A DNA stretch of 64,000 nucleotides from Notamacropus eugenii (Eukaryota > Chordata > Mammalia > Diprotodontia > Macropodidae), in NCBI RefSeq assembly GCF_028372415.1, contig NC_092878.1:27386903-27450902 (forward strand), in the 5' to 3' direction. How positions within the stretch are numbered: the first letter of the stretch is position 1; each line of letters opens with the position of its first letter. The notes beneath the pieces were generated by a model. The model did no database searches. It had not been told where the DNA came from and saw only the letters and a program-made list of their open reading frames with translations. This document shows, piece after piece, positions 35,070 through 45,965 of this stretch. The position numbers and the translations under genes were made by a program.

Positions 35070-35690
35070 TTGTGATGAGGGCTGGAAGGGAGAGGTGGCA
35101 CAGGAGCTCCAAGACTGGAATTACCTGCATGGGCTGTCTGGAGAAGAATTCAGGGACTTAAGCATTGTTGAGGTCAACGTAAAGATGTATTGCGCTTTTC
35201 AGTGGGCAAGAGTTCTTAGGGCACCCGCAACCTTAGAAGGGTACAGGTAAAGTTTATTTAGGATATTCCATAGTTAAACATGTGCCAAATATGCTGAGTA
35301 GGTAAATCAGAGGAGGATTAGGGAGTGGTTAGTTATTAAAGGAATGTGCACTTTTGGTATCACTGCACAGGTATTTTACTCAGAGTTCATCAGGAAATAG
35401 CCCAAGTGAAGGCTATGTGGAGGTGTGGTTTTTAAGCCTGAAACATCACTAAGTCAACTAACAGGGCTGATTGAGAAATATGCAGTCAGCTGCTCTCATC
35501 AATATCTTGTTAGACAAGATAACTGTAAGGGAGTATATGTATGTGTAAGTCTAGGATACATATGATTGGTCAGTGAGTAGTAAATGTTGTTATGACCCAG
35601 TGCACAGTCTGTTCAGCCAGCACATAGCTGGTTCAGACTAATAAGTTCTACAGGTGCAGCTGGCTACTGTATCAGGAAGGGAGATAATAG
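35070..35690 (-). mobile_element. Possible solo LTR, antisense
   Basis: A block of about 0.6 kb unlike the LINE/SINE surroundings has a reversed AATAAA (GGTAAAGTTTATTTAGG at about 35246-35262) near one end and mixed composition typical of an LTR. No internal retroviral sequence or matching second LTR was seen. It is old; boundaries and family are uncertain. Confidence 0.35.
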
Positions 35691-35884
35691 TTGCTGCTGG
35701 GGCAGGCTGTGTCCTTGGGTTGGGGAGAAGCTGCCTGGGATAATGTTTTGAGGCTAGGGAGAAATGTGATTTTTAAAGACACGTGTGATTTTAGAACTGG
35801 AGTCCAAGCATATGCACTCAAGCACCCCATCATCTGCACTCATGGAGCTTCTAGAACAATATTACACATATCTAAATAGATATA

Positions 35885-36180
35885 GTATATAATAATAATA
35901 ATGGTTGATAATTACATAACACTTTCAAGTCCGCAAATTCCCTTAGATATTATTTGAGCCTCACTCGCAATCAATCAGTGATGACACCAAGATTGTGGAC
36001 CTGGGTGAGCAGAAGTCATCAATAGAAATAGGGAAGGACTGGGTAGGGCAAGATAATGAATTGTTTTGTACATACTGACTTCCAGATGTGGGCATATGAT
36101 TTAAAATGTCCACTAGGCATCCAAAGATGCAGGACTATATTAGCTCAGGACAGGTGTTTGTGAAAATTGTGCTAGAATCA
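35885..36180 (-). mobile_element. MIR-like scrap and LINE-2 fragment, antisense
   Basis: TTACATAACACTTTCAAGTC is the reversed MIR-like end. It is followed by GATGACACCAAGATTGTGGA and AAAATGTCCACTAGGCATCC, the reversed L2 RT C-terminal region. Confidence 0.65.
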
Positions 36181-36989
36181 ACAGGGCTTCGTTGGCATGA
36201 ATTGAGAGGACTCAGGATCAAACCTGCTACCTACCTCCTAACACAGGAACTCCAATGGACTTAGGGCAAACTGACTTTTTCTTTCAATAGCAAATGGAAG
36301 AATTTGTTTTGCTTGATTATACATATTGGGGAGGAGGTGGTAACCCTTCTTTCTTTCTCAATAGGAGGGGGTTAGAGTAGGAGGAAGAGAAAGAAGGCTT
36401 TTTGCTGATGAAAAAAAATGAACTAAAATAGTCTCTCCAAGTGTGGCTTCCAGAGCTGTCCTGCATTCATTCTCATGCTACAAAGTAACATAAATGCAAA
36501 GGACAGAGTCAATTACAGGTGTTTATGAGAAGATAAGATTAAATGACTCAGATACAGTTAACAGGATAAAAGGTCTAGAAATACAGTGCCAGTCGCACTT
36601 AGCTATAGTAATAGAGGGCAAGGGGATAAAGACTGAAAGTTTGTTTCTGTTTTTTTGCCCTAGCACTCCAATCAACTGAGTGAGCAACTATGATTAAAAG
36701 AAGAAAAAAATAGTCTTAGACCTTGCGGCTTCCCCTTTTAGCTTTCCAGTCTCTGGGTTTGAAAATTCAATGATTTTAGAATTACACACGATTACAATAT
36801 TTTTATCCACCTGCTTACCCGCACCTCCTCGCTTGGAGCTTAATACGTCAATAACCAACAGCTATACCGAGTTTTACAGTTGCAAAGTGCAGAATTGGGA
36901 GCACCATCCACAAGACAAGCACTAAACTTTTCCTGGAACCAGTTCAATAGAATCACACAGCCCAGCAGGGAAAAAGCGAAAACAACTAG
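36181..36989. other. Sequence upstream of the OIP5-AS1 promoter
   Basis: AT-rich sequence without recognised repeats or exons. Regulatory elements cannot be judged from one species. Confidence 0.4.
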
Positions 36990-37434
36990 GTTCTAAAGGC
37001 CAGGAACGAGAGCAATTCTATGCCGCCCCCGCCTGACCGCCGGGAGAACTACCACCAAGCTGGGTCTCTTGAAATGCGGAAAAAGGTGGGACTCATTGGT
37101 CCGCCAATCCCTTTTCTCAGTGATGTCTTCCCCGTTGTCCAATTGGATAAAAAAAGAGCGAACGGCCAGTTGATCGACGTGAATTTGGACCAATTATCAT
37201 AGGAAAGTGGACCATGACGGGTGTATTCAACTACCAATCGAATTTCGGGGATCGATATGAAGGCGGGGTTTAGCGGTTCTGGCCCTGGCTGGGTAGGCGG
37301 AGCTGAAAAGAAGAGGAAGATGGCGGAGTGAGGAGCTGCGGCTCCTGCTGCGGCCGCGGCTGCGGCTGCCGGGCACTCGCGGTGGCCGGGGCTGGCCGGC
37401 TCTGGTCAGCGGCTGGCTAGTCTGGATGGCTCAG
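36990..37434 (+). promoter_or_regulatory. OIP5-AS1: CpG-rich promoter of OIP5-AS1 with CCAAT boxes, GC boxes and YY1-type element
   Basis: Base composition switches from AT-rich to CG-rich at about 37.0 kb, with many CpGs up to about 37.6 kb. CCAAT boxes on the plus strand start at 37104, 37139 (inside the palindrome CCAATTGG), 37190 and 37234. An ATTGG lies at 37095. GC boxes lie at 37262 (GGCGGGG) and 37295. AAGATGGCGG at 37318-37327 matches the YY1 element that typically sits just downstream of the start site in TATA-less CpG promoters, so transcription probably starts around 37290-37320. The first donor is at 37435. More ATTGG boxes follow in intron 1. Confidence 0.82.
37300..37434 (+). 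ncRNA. OIP5-AS1: OIP5-AS1 exon 1 (start approximate)
   Basis: The GC-rich first exon ends at GGCTCAG before a strong donor GTAAGC (37435). The 5' end is placed near the YY1-type element and could be off by tens of bases. It contains the three-codon frame ATG GCG GAG TGA starting at 37320. A second ATG at 37426 (context TGG ATG G) is followed by GCT CAG and stays open into whichever exon is joined next. Confidence 0.8.
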
Positions 37435-39773
37435 GTAAGCGTGGGAGGAGGATAAACGGTTACGGGCGCTTCCTCCTTAGACTAGAGTGGGAGGTGCCCG
37501 CTCTGTTGGGGCTACCCCGACTGGCCGGGCCGGGAGAGAAGGGGCTGTCTCCCCGAGATCCCCTCGTCCTCTGCTTAGTGAGTACCACCTTTCCCCCTTC
37601 CCACCGCCGCCATTGACTTGTTCCCGGGAGTCCCATATTCCCGCTTTCTCTGTGCTTTCATTGGCCATCTTCCGGCTGTCTTTCCGACAGCCCGCCCCCT
37701 GGACTCTCCCATTGGCTGACATCTGGTCCTCCTTGATCAGCCTCCCGTCATTCTCATTGGCTGGCCGTCGGCTGCCTTTGTGTTATCCCTGTCTGTGCCT
37801 CCCTGATTGGGCGAAGCTTGGGCGTGTCACGCATCCGCTTTGCCTGGTATTTATTGAGGCCTAGAAGACCGTATTCTTCTTCGTCTGGTTTATTAATTGG
37901 GATTATTTTTGCTTCTCTAATTAGGGTTTCAATCCCTTCCTCCATCCTCCTTTCCCTCCCCCGCTAACTCTTTTCCCTTCCCTCGTGGATGGGGGTTGAT
38001 TTGATCCTGGCCCGCCCTTGTGGCATTGACCTTGAGACTTGTTTTCATCTAGAGGTCACCGAGATGGATTTTATTCTGGGCCGGTGCCATGTGGACGCCG
38101 CCCAGGAAGTTTTCCTCTTGAGCTGAATATGCAAATTTGGGGTTGTTTTTTTTTTTTTTTTGGCCACTTTGCGCTGCACTAGTGACGTCACTCTTGACTC
38201 CGGTAACTTTAGCACTGAAATTCACAGCTAGCCTTTTGTCTCAAGGTCAAGGGAATCCGTATATATGGAGTCAGTCTTTCGTGGGAGAAGGGGTCAGGTG
38301 GCGCAGTGGATGGAGCGTGGGACCAGGACTCAGCCAGACACTTACTAGCAATGTGACCCTGGGCAGGTCCTTTAACTCTGCTTGCCTCAGTTTCCTGGTC
38401 TGTAAAATGAGCCGGAGAAGGACAAAAACCTCACTCGAAACTTTGCCAAGATAACTTCAAATGGGGTCGTGTGACTCGTCTGAACTACGGAAACAAGTTG
38501 GAGGGCGGGGCCAAAGACATTTTTAAGGGAGTTGGTTATATATGTTGTTACTTTGTATATATATGTAAGTTATTTTGCCACCCTGAGAGTTGTCGGAATG
38601 CGCGATTTAACTTGGATGCGTTAATAAAATGCAATTGAAGCAGAATTGAATTTATTTTGTAGGAATTTTACTCTGTCACTTTGTAGCTACATCATCTCCC
38701 CTCCCCCCCATAACTTCAGGGTCTGCAGACTGAAGTATAAAGAAGTTTTTCCAATTGAAGTTCATAAACATTTCTCTGTTATGTGCTTTAGAGTGTGAAT
38801 TGGTGACTTTTAAAATCCGTCATTTACATTGTTGTAGCTGCTTTTTACAATAAATGTAATCTGATCCTCGTTCTCCTTGCAGGGAGTTACTACAGCTGTT
38901 TTCACAGCTCTTAAGAAAGCTGAGCCTTAAGAAATTAGGGTGGGTGGGGTAGGTGGCCAGAGCTTTGAACTAAGTCCCCTAAATTCCTTAATATGTTCAT
39001 CCCTAAATCGAGGATGATAGGACTTGCACTTTCTATCTCTGGGCTCTGCCCAGAAGTGCTTTGTGAACTATTAAGATCTTTGTATGGATTGTTAAGATAC
39101 TTGCCCTTGGTGACCCAAGATTTAAAAGCTGGATCTTTAGACTAGGGATTTGTTAGTGGGTTTGTGTCAGAGAAAGCTTATGTAAAATAGCCTTTATTTA
39201 GAGTTTTTGTCTGTTAATCAAGACCTGTTTGAACAGACATTTCATAATGTAAGGACATAAAATAATTAGAATAGTCCCTTGTGTATAGTAGTGTTTGTGT
39301 AAGGAATGAAATTATTTCAGAAATTATGTGCTGCAGTAGGAAGATTCTTGTTACAGCATGGCCTGGAAATACCTAGAAGAGCAGCACTTAGTTACCCTTA
39401 AGTAATGTCTATCCATTTTTATAAACAATAAATTATTTTCCTGTCCAGTCCTTGACCATAAGAGTGAATATCAGCTTAGACCCTTTTCAAGGAAAAAAGG
39501 AGGATTTGGAGAAGGGTAAAGAAAGCAAGGAAATTTTCTGTCACAGTTTTCTGGTCATCATAAAGAGAAATCTAGCATCATTTTTAGATAAATTCAGTTC
39601 ATGGTAAAAAGTAAATAATTATCAAGCTGTGATATTTCTGCGAAATGTGTTAATGCTATTTCTTAAGATTCATTGGTTCATTTTAATAGCTGTGCTGATC
39701 TATAAAATGTCAGTGAGGGGTATGTTAAAAGCCTTTAAAAATTCTGGGATTTTCACTTTTTCTTTTTCAATAG
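37435..39773 (+). other. OIP5-AS1: OIP5-AS1 intron 1 with downstream ATTGG array
   Basis: The first 500 bp remain CpG-rich and hold ATTGG boxes at 37660, 37711, 37756, 37806 and 37896, the first four spaced 45-51 bp. A SINE lies at 38290-38480. From 38.5 to 39.7 kb the sequence is AT-rich and I recognise nothing in it. Confidence 0.7.
38290..38480 (+). mobile_element. Marsupial tRNA-type SINE, sense
   Basis: GGTGGCGCAGTGGATGGAGC, CAGACACTTACTAGCAATGT, CTCAGTTTCCTGGTCTGTAA and an RTE-like end AACTTCAAATGGGGTCG. It lies in intron 1 of OIP5-AS1. Confidence 0.9.
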
Positions 39774-39865
39774 GTTCCAAATCCTAGACGGAACAACTTT
39801 CCTACAATGTTTATGTTGTCCTCATTTTGAAAGAAAAACAGAATCCAGGGCTCAGGATTTAGTAG
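39774..39865 (+). ncRNA. OIP5-AS1: OIP5-AS1 predicted exon 2
   Basis: The 92-bp exon is defined by an acceptor (TTTCTTTTTCAATAG) and a consensus donor (GTAAGTAAA at 39866). If joined to exon 1 it extends the ATG at 37426 into a 21-codon frame ending at TGA 39828-39830. The splice sites are good, but no transcript is available here. Confidence 0.65.
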
Positions 39866-42116
39866 GTAAGTAAAAGTGGAAGTACCATTCCAAATCCTTT
39901 GTCTTTTGTGCCTGTTTTTGAACAACCTGTTAATAATTCCCTTGACAGTTTGCCCTAAGCAAGTTTCTGATGGGTAAGTAAAAAATATGCAAATTTTATT
40001 TAATTTGCTACTATAAAGGAGGTAGAAAGGTAAAAATGTTATGTAAATAAATTTTTGGCCCAGGAAGGCTGATATAAACCTGCTGTTGATGTGAACGTGT
40101 TTTAAGTTATGAATTTAGATTCTGTAAAATAATTATGTAATGCTTTCTTTGACCACATAAGCTCTTACATAAAAACTTCTCAGGAAATACACCTGAAAGA
40201 TTTCTAGTTCTTTGTCTGCTATATCAGGTGTTTGACATCCTCTGAATTTACCATAGAAGGAAAGTAAAATTTATACTTGGAAACTTGACTTGAAATGTGA
40301 ATTTATTGAGGATTCTGCCCAGTCTTCTAATGAAACAGGTGTCATAACTACTTAGCTATGGGTAATTCTATGATATGAATATTTTTTAATATTATAAACT
40401 TAATTTGAAAAAAAAAACCTAGTACATGAGTTTCATTCATAGAAGAGATTAAAAAAATGGAAAAAGAAATTGTTGGATTAAATCTAGACCAGTTGCCCTT
40501 TAAAAATAAGATTAAAGTCATTTTGCTTGTGTATTATATTTATACGTTCCCCTAGATTATAAAGTCACTGTGTGCAGAAACTATTTTCTGTACAACTCTC
40601 CGTATAGTGTCTATGTCTATAGTTGCATGGCACATGCAACTAAACAGTTATCAGCAAGACTTTTGTCAACATTATGAAATGGTTTCCCAAATTTGTAATC
40701 TGTGTAGTAAGGCTGGATGCCTGCACACACAGACACACACACAGAGACCCCCACCATGGTTCTTAATCCCCCTGAGCAGATTAGTTAAATTAGTTATATT
40801 CCTATATGGGTTCTCACTGAATATGAAAAGTCCTGTTTTCCTTTTCTGTTCTTTTTCCACAGGCAACTTTCAAGCCTCAAGCTAGTTAACATCATAGGCT
40901 TTTCCCAGAATTGGTACTATTATCTTCACTTTCTTGTATAACTGCTAAAATTTGATAACCCAACTTCATGTTCTGCATTACTATTATCTAATCAATAATT
41001 GGTAATTACAACTTGCTCTATTTCTGATCTGGTAACAAAATTATTTTTACCTTCCATCAATCCAACAGATTCAAGTCAGAACCTGTGAATCCTAAATCAC
41101 AGTGAATTATTTTATCAGCATTTGACTAGAAAGACTCAATGATCTTTCCATTTAAGCTACATTTTCTTCAGGGAGTTTGTATAGTGTAAGGGTCATAGGT
41201 GCCTAGTTGGCTGCAGGAGCCATTTGCAACCTGTCCCCATTGAGTGGAAGCATTTAAGAAGACAGAGTTCCGCTCCTTCCTCATTTCATGTTGTCTTTAT
41301 CTCATCCAATTTTTGTCTATTCAGCTACCTCTGGGAAACCTAACTGCAGCATTGCCGCTTCTCTCTTTGCTGTTGTGTATTTATATAACGTGAGAAAAAG
41401 AATTTGCCAGTTCTTAAATACAGAAAGATAACCTTTTTCCAAAGTGGAGTTGATAGCAAAAACAGAGTAGGAACTGAACCCTGCAGAGAGGCTGATTTTA
41501 ACCTCTTGCCCTTTCAAGATATTTGTTGCTGAGTCTAAGGCTAGGGATTAAAGACAGTGTCATAGTTAGTTGGGCATATGACTCAAACCATGGTATATAA
41601 AAATTGGCCATAGCTTCTTACACAGAATATAATGCCGAAGTGGGAATGGCCCTTTCAGAAAATGTAGCCTGTTAAGTTACCTTGTAAAAATTCAAACAAA
41701 CCATTAACTTCTTCTGGTGGTCTACAAACATTAAAGAATTTAATGTGAATTTTGCGAACTGAGATTCTTGATTGGGAACAACCAGTTTGAAAGCTTATTT
41801 TAACTTGAAAATAGAGCTCATTTGGTGTGGCTTGTGTCATTGCAGACTGCCATTGTGCCAGAGGTGAAGGTTTCTTCTGCTTACAGCTGTTACACAATTT
41901 GACCTCATTTCAGAGAACCCTTTACAAGTTATACACCCAAATTACCTCCCTCCCAGCTTCTCTCACAGTCAGACTTTCCCTACCTCAAAGGTATCCCCAA
42001 GTCTCTTTTCCCCCTTCTTCATCTGTGAATTCCCTAACATTAATAGCTACCAGCTTCTGTGCTTTCCTGCTTTGGATCAGGCCTCATTAGATGTCCTTTT
42101 TCTTTGTGTTTTATAG

Positions 42117-42159
42117 GTTCCTCAGGAGAAAAAAGGCATTCCTCTGAATCATTCTGTAG
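42117..42159 (+). ncRNA. OIP5-AS1: OIP5-AS1 candidate small exon
   Basis: A 43-bp block lies between an acceptor (TCTTTGTGTTTTATAG) and a donor (GTATTT). It begins GTTCCTCAGGAG, close to the start of exon 2 (GTTCC), so the two could be alternatives after exon 1. Joined from exon 1 to the terminal exon it keeps the ATG frame open. The assignment rests on splice motifs and that frame only. Confidence 0.4.
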
Positions 42160-43270
42160 GTATTTCTGGATTTCATTTTGGGGAAACCTAGCTTAGTAAT
42201 AAATCATTGATACAAGTTCAGTTGTATCCTCCTTCCAACTCATTGCCTGACCCAGAACAGGCTATTTTTGATGTCTTTGTTTTCCCGTGTGGACAGTGAG
42301 GATAGTAATAATCTTTACTTGCTTATCTCATCTGGCTGTTGTGGGAATTAATGAGGTCATGTCTTTGAAATGGAGGTTCTCAGGGGTACGATACCAGACA
42401 GGCACATAGCAATTAACAGTTAATACTCATTTTATAACTTAGTGTTTTGTACTTTAACCAGACACCAATGTCATACCCATTTTAGGTTAATCTATTGAAT
42501 AAGTAGGCTATTTCAACTGTTTCTTGTCAATTGCTGATCTTGCACCATGGGTGTGACTTCTTTGCAGAATCCTTGAATCAGGAACTGGCAACACAGAGAG
42601 ACATAAAGTGTGATGTTTTTCAGCATCAAGTCCTATGTCTTCTTGCGACTTCCATGTGTTTCCTATATAAAATTAGTGTTGCATTAGACCACTGACGGTT
42701 GACGACAGTCGTTTCCCTTTTCTCCCATTCCCAGTAGTTACGCTTTAGATGCATATTTCTCCATTTAGGGAATACCTTTTGTTTGTTTACATGTGCTTAT
42801 GTTATTTGTATTTGTTTCTTCTGTGACTGAATGTTGAAGCTGGATGCTTCAGGTTGAAAATCAGAATCAGACAGCAAGGGACTCTATAGACCATCATGAC
42901 AAATCTAGTGTTAGGAACCACAGAAAAGGGAAGCAAAATGCATGTTGCAGGAGGCATTTAGTCTCTTTTGCCTGTAGGAATGTACCACCGTGTAGGAGGA
43001 GGGGAATAAGGAAAACCAGTTTTTATAGGTTTTGAGTAGCCAGCTAATGAAGGGAGTCTGGCAACCCAGAGGTGATCAGTCCTTTCAGCTGCTGAGTTGT
43101 CAGCATCCCAAAGAGCACCAAAAACCTGCACCCAGGCTGCTTCTTCCTTTCATCTCCACTGCACTTCTTGCTGGATTTGCACATTTTCCTGATGCATCTT
43201 CCATAATTCTCAGGTTTTTTTCCCTTAGGCTTTTCCAACAAACATCAGTGTATATATTTGTAATAGTCTG

Positions 43271-43500
43271 AAGACCAAAAAAGGCAGCTAGGTGGCTCAG
43301 TGGATAGAGTACTGAGCCTGGAGTCAGGAAGACCGGAGTTCAAATGTGGTCTCAGACACTCACTAGCTGTGAGCCTGGGCAGGTTGCTTAACACTATTTG
43401 CCTTAATTCACTGGAGAAGAAAATGGCAAACCACTTTTTTATCTTTGCCAAGAAAACCCCAAAGGGGGTCGTAGTCAAACACAACTGAATAAAGACCAAT
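43271..43500 (+). mobile_element. Marsupial tRNA-type SINE with RTE-like tail, sense
   Basis: GGCAGCTAGGTGGCTCAGTG, CTGGAGTCAGGAAGACCGGA, AAATGGCAAACCACTTTTTT and CCAAGAAAACCCCAAAGGGG make a near full-length copy. Confidence 0.93.
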
Positions 43501-43777
43501 GAGGGCCTTTAAAACTAGCTATTGAGGATCCTAGCTATAGTTTTGTCAGTTATGTGTCCACATCTCCCTTACAAACCTCCCAGACCCAAACTCCCTTCTC
43601 TGGGCCCTGCTTGCCCCATACGTGTTGTGCTCCCTGATAGGAGCATGCAGGCCCCAGTCACTACAAAAACAAAGGATTTATATGTACCAGAATGTTGCCC
43701 TGTAGTATTTACACAATGCATAACACATAGTAAGTACTTAAATATTTATTGACATTGGAATGTAAATAAGAAGTTCA

Positions 43778-44100
43778 GGGTAGCTACGTGGTGCAGTGGA
43801 TAGAGCACCAGTGCAGGAGTCAGGAGGACCTGAGTTCAAATCTTACCTCAGACACTTGATTGACACTCACTAGCTGTGTGACCTTGGGCAAGTCAATTAA
43901 CCCCAGTTGCCTCATTCTGGGTCATCTCCAGTCATCCTGATGAATATCTGGTCACTGGATTCAGATGGCTCTGGAGGAGAAGTGAGGCTGGTGACCTGCA
44001 CAGCCCTCCCTCACTCAAAACAAAGTCAAGGGCAAGTCATGTCATTATTTTTCTAATGGCGTGGTCTTCTTTGGCAACGAAGGGCGAACGCACACACGTA
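43778..44100 (+). mobile_element. Marsupial tRNA-type SINE, longer subtype with different 3' half
   Basis: TACGTGGTGCAGTGGATAGA, GTGACCTTGGGCAAGTCAAT, then GTCACTGGATTCAGATGGCT and an RTE-like tail ATGGCGTGGTCTTCTTTGGC. It is full length and shares its 3' half with the fragment at 1241. Confidence 0.93.
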
Positions 44101-44579
44101 AATAAGTAGTTTACGGTTTATTTATATTTTATTGTGGATGTAGAAAAGTAAATGCAAACTATTTAAAGGTGTAATCATTAGGTGATATTTATGTGCAAAG
44201 TACTTTACAAAATTACTCTAGTGGTTTTAATCTGGTGCAAATTTATAATCTCAAAACCAGTTTAATAGTTTCAGATACGTAAAAACTATCAGACATAAAG
44301 CATTTTTTCAAAACACTTAGCATTTTTGCAGGGAAAAGAAAGTAGGGTAAAATAAGTGAGAGGAAGAAGGAGTGAGTGATTCTGAACTTTATTGTAGTTT
44401 ATATATAGTTTCCAGAAGATTTGATATTGTTTCCAGAGGTATATAACTGCCGTAGCTGGGTTGAGATAAAGTAGGTAAGGACTGGATTGAGGTAAAGCAC
44501 TTTTTTAAGGTGGTACATTCACAGACTCTAGAATATATAATATATTTTTAAAAATTTGATCTCTTTTGTTTTTATATCA

Positions 44580-44945
44580 CCTTTATTTCAAAATATGTCT
44601 CCCAAACCAGTGAATCGTCCCTTGTAACAAAATTATAAAGGGGGAGAAAAGCAATTCTGCCAAACTAGTCAACAGAGCAGCCAAATGTGGCGATATAAAT
44701 GATGCTGCACACCCATAACCCCTCACCCCCATCTCTGCAAAGAGCAAAGGGCCTTTTCTTTTATCTTTTCTTCTGGCCTGAGCCCAGTTGTAATTACACA
44801 GCATTCAGGCTCAGGTTTTTGGTCTTTCTGTTTACATTGTTGTCCTTATGTATGTGCTGTTCTGATTCTTGCTTTACTTTGTGTACATATATGTAAGTCT
44901 TTCCATGTTTCTCTGAATTTATGATCATATATTTTTTCTGAAGTA
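44580..44945 (-). mobile_element. L1/HAL1-type 3' end, antisense
   Basis: TATGTAAGTCTTTCCATGTT followed by TCTCTGAATTTATGATCATA is the reversed tail region. The T-rich left end is near 44580. Confidence 0.6.
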
Positions 44946-45799
44946 TGTTTTAATTTTTCAGCCTTGCAGGCAGAAACGTGGATTCAGAGTAGGCCAGTAT
45001 TTTCCTATGCCAGTGTACTCAACGTATATTGTTTTAACTAATCAAGGTTAATTCTTCTGCAGTGGTGTAAATAGAGCTCTGTTTAGTGAACCTTGTTTAA
45101 CTGGCTTGCTACTTTGTCACTAACTGTATAACATTTAAATCACTTGATTTCAAGTCTTATGCATGAGATAGAGAATGTTGTAGCTGCTAGAGAAGGTTAC
45201 AAAATAAGATATCTTTCATAGATTCAAGAATTAAATATAGAATTGTTTATACCCTTAAGAGAGTAGGTACCACGTTTGCTTTTCTGGGACTTTGTTAAAG
45301 AACAGAATGTTCTCACTATTTTCTGGTTTTCAGCTGAACCAAAGTAGAATCCTAAACTCTTGGAGACCTTGGAGACCTTGGAGATAATGTAGTCCAAACT
45401 TTGGCCTGTGCAGGTGTTTTCTGATACCCTGTCTTTGTAGCCAGGCTTGGCCATTATAATTCTGCATAATTCAGTTTAATTTTGCTTTGTTTCTTAGCAA
45501 CATTTAGCTTGTAGCGATTCTCCATGTTGTTCTCCTGGTCCTATAATTTATGCATCAGGGACATTCTTGGTGAGAGTATGAAATGGGAATGGGCAGACTT
45601 GCACAGTTACATCCTGTAGCTTATCTTTAAACCCATCTAATTGACAGAAGGATGCACAGAATACAGAATTCCATTGTTTATTTTTTATCCCCTTTTTAAA
45701 AGCATTGAACTTGGTAGAACAAAGTTGAGCTTTAACAGCTAGCTTCCAACAAGTTTTCTCTCATGCCTATGTAAGGATCATATATAGCTTCAGAGCTTA

Positions 45800-45965
45800 A
45801 AGACACCCCCACCTTCCCTTCATTTCATAGAAGACAAAATTTGAGCTCAGAGAGGTTATGAATTGTCCAGGATTACACAGATAGTAATTAATTACTGAGC
45901 TAGGAATTAAATGAAAGTCCTCTGCTCTAAATCTAGTACTCTTTAAAAGAGTATCATGCCATACT
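45800..45965 (-). mobile_element. MIR-like SINE, antisense
   Basis: TTCATTTCATAGAAGACAAA, GAGCTCAGAGAGGTTATGAA and TTGTCCAGGATTACACAGAT form the reversed SINE core. Confidence 0.75.

Noticed and set aside
37125-37131. Second miR-7 seed match (GTCTTCC)
   Set aside because: It lies upstream of the likely start site, so it is not in the transcript. It also lacks the long 3' pairing.
37487-37864. 125-codon frame in the CpG-rich region
   Set aside because: Stop codons are rare in GC-rich sequence. The frame has no domain and lies in intron 1 of the lncRNA.
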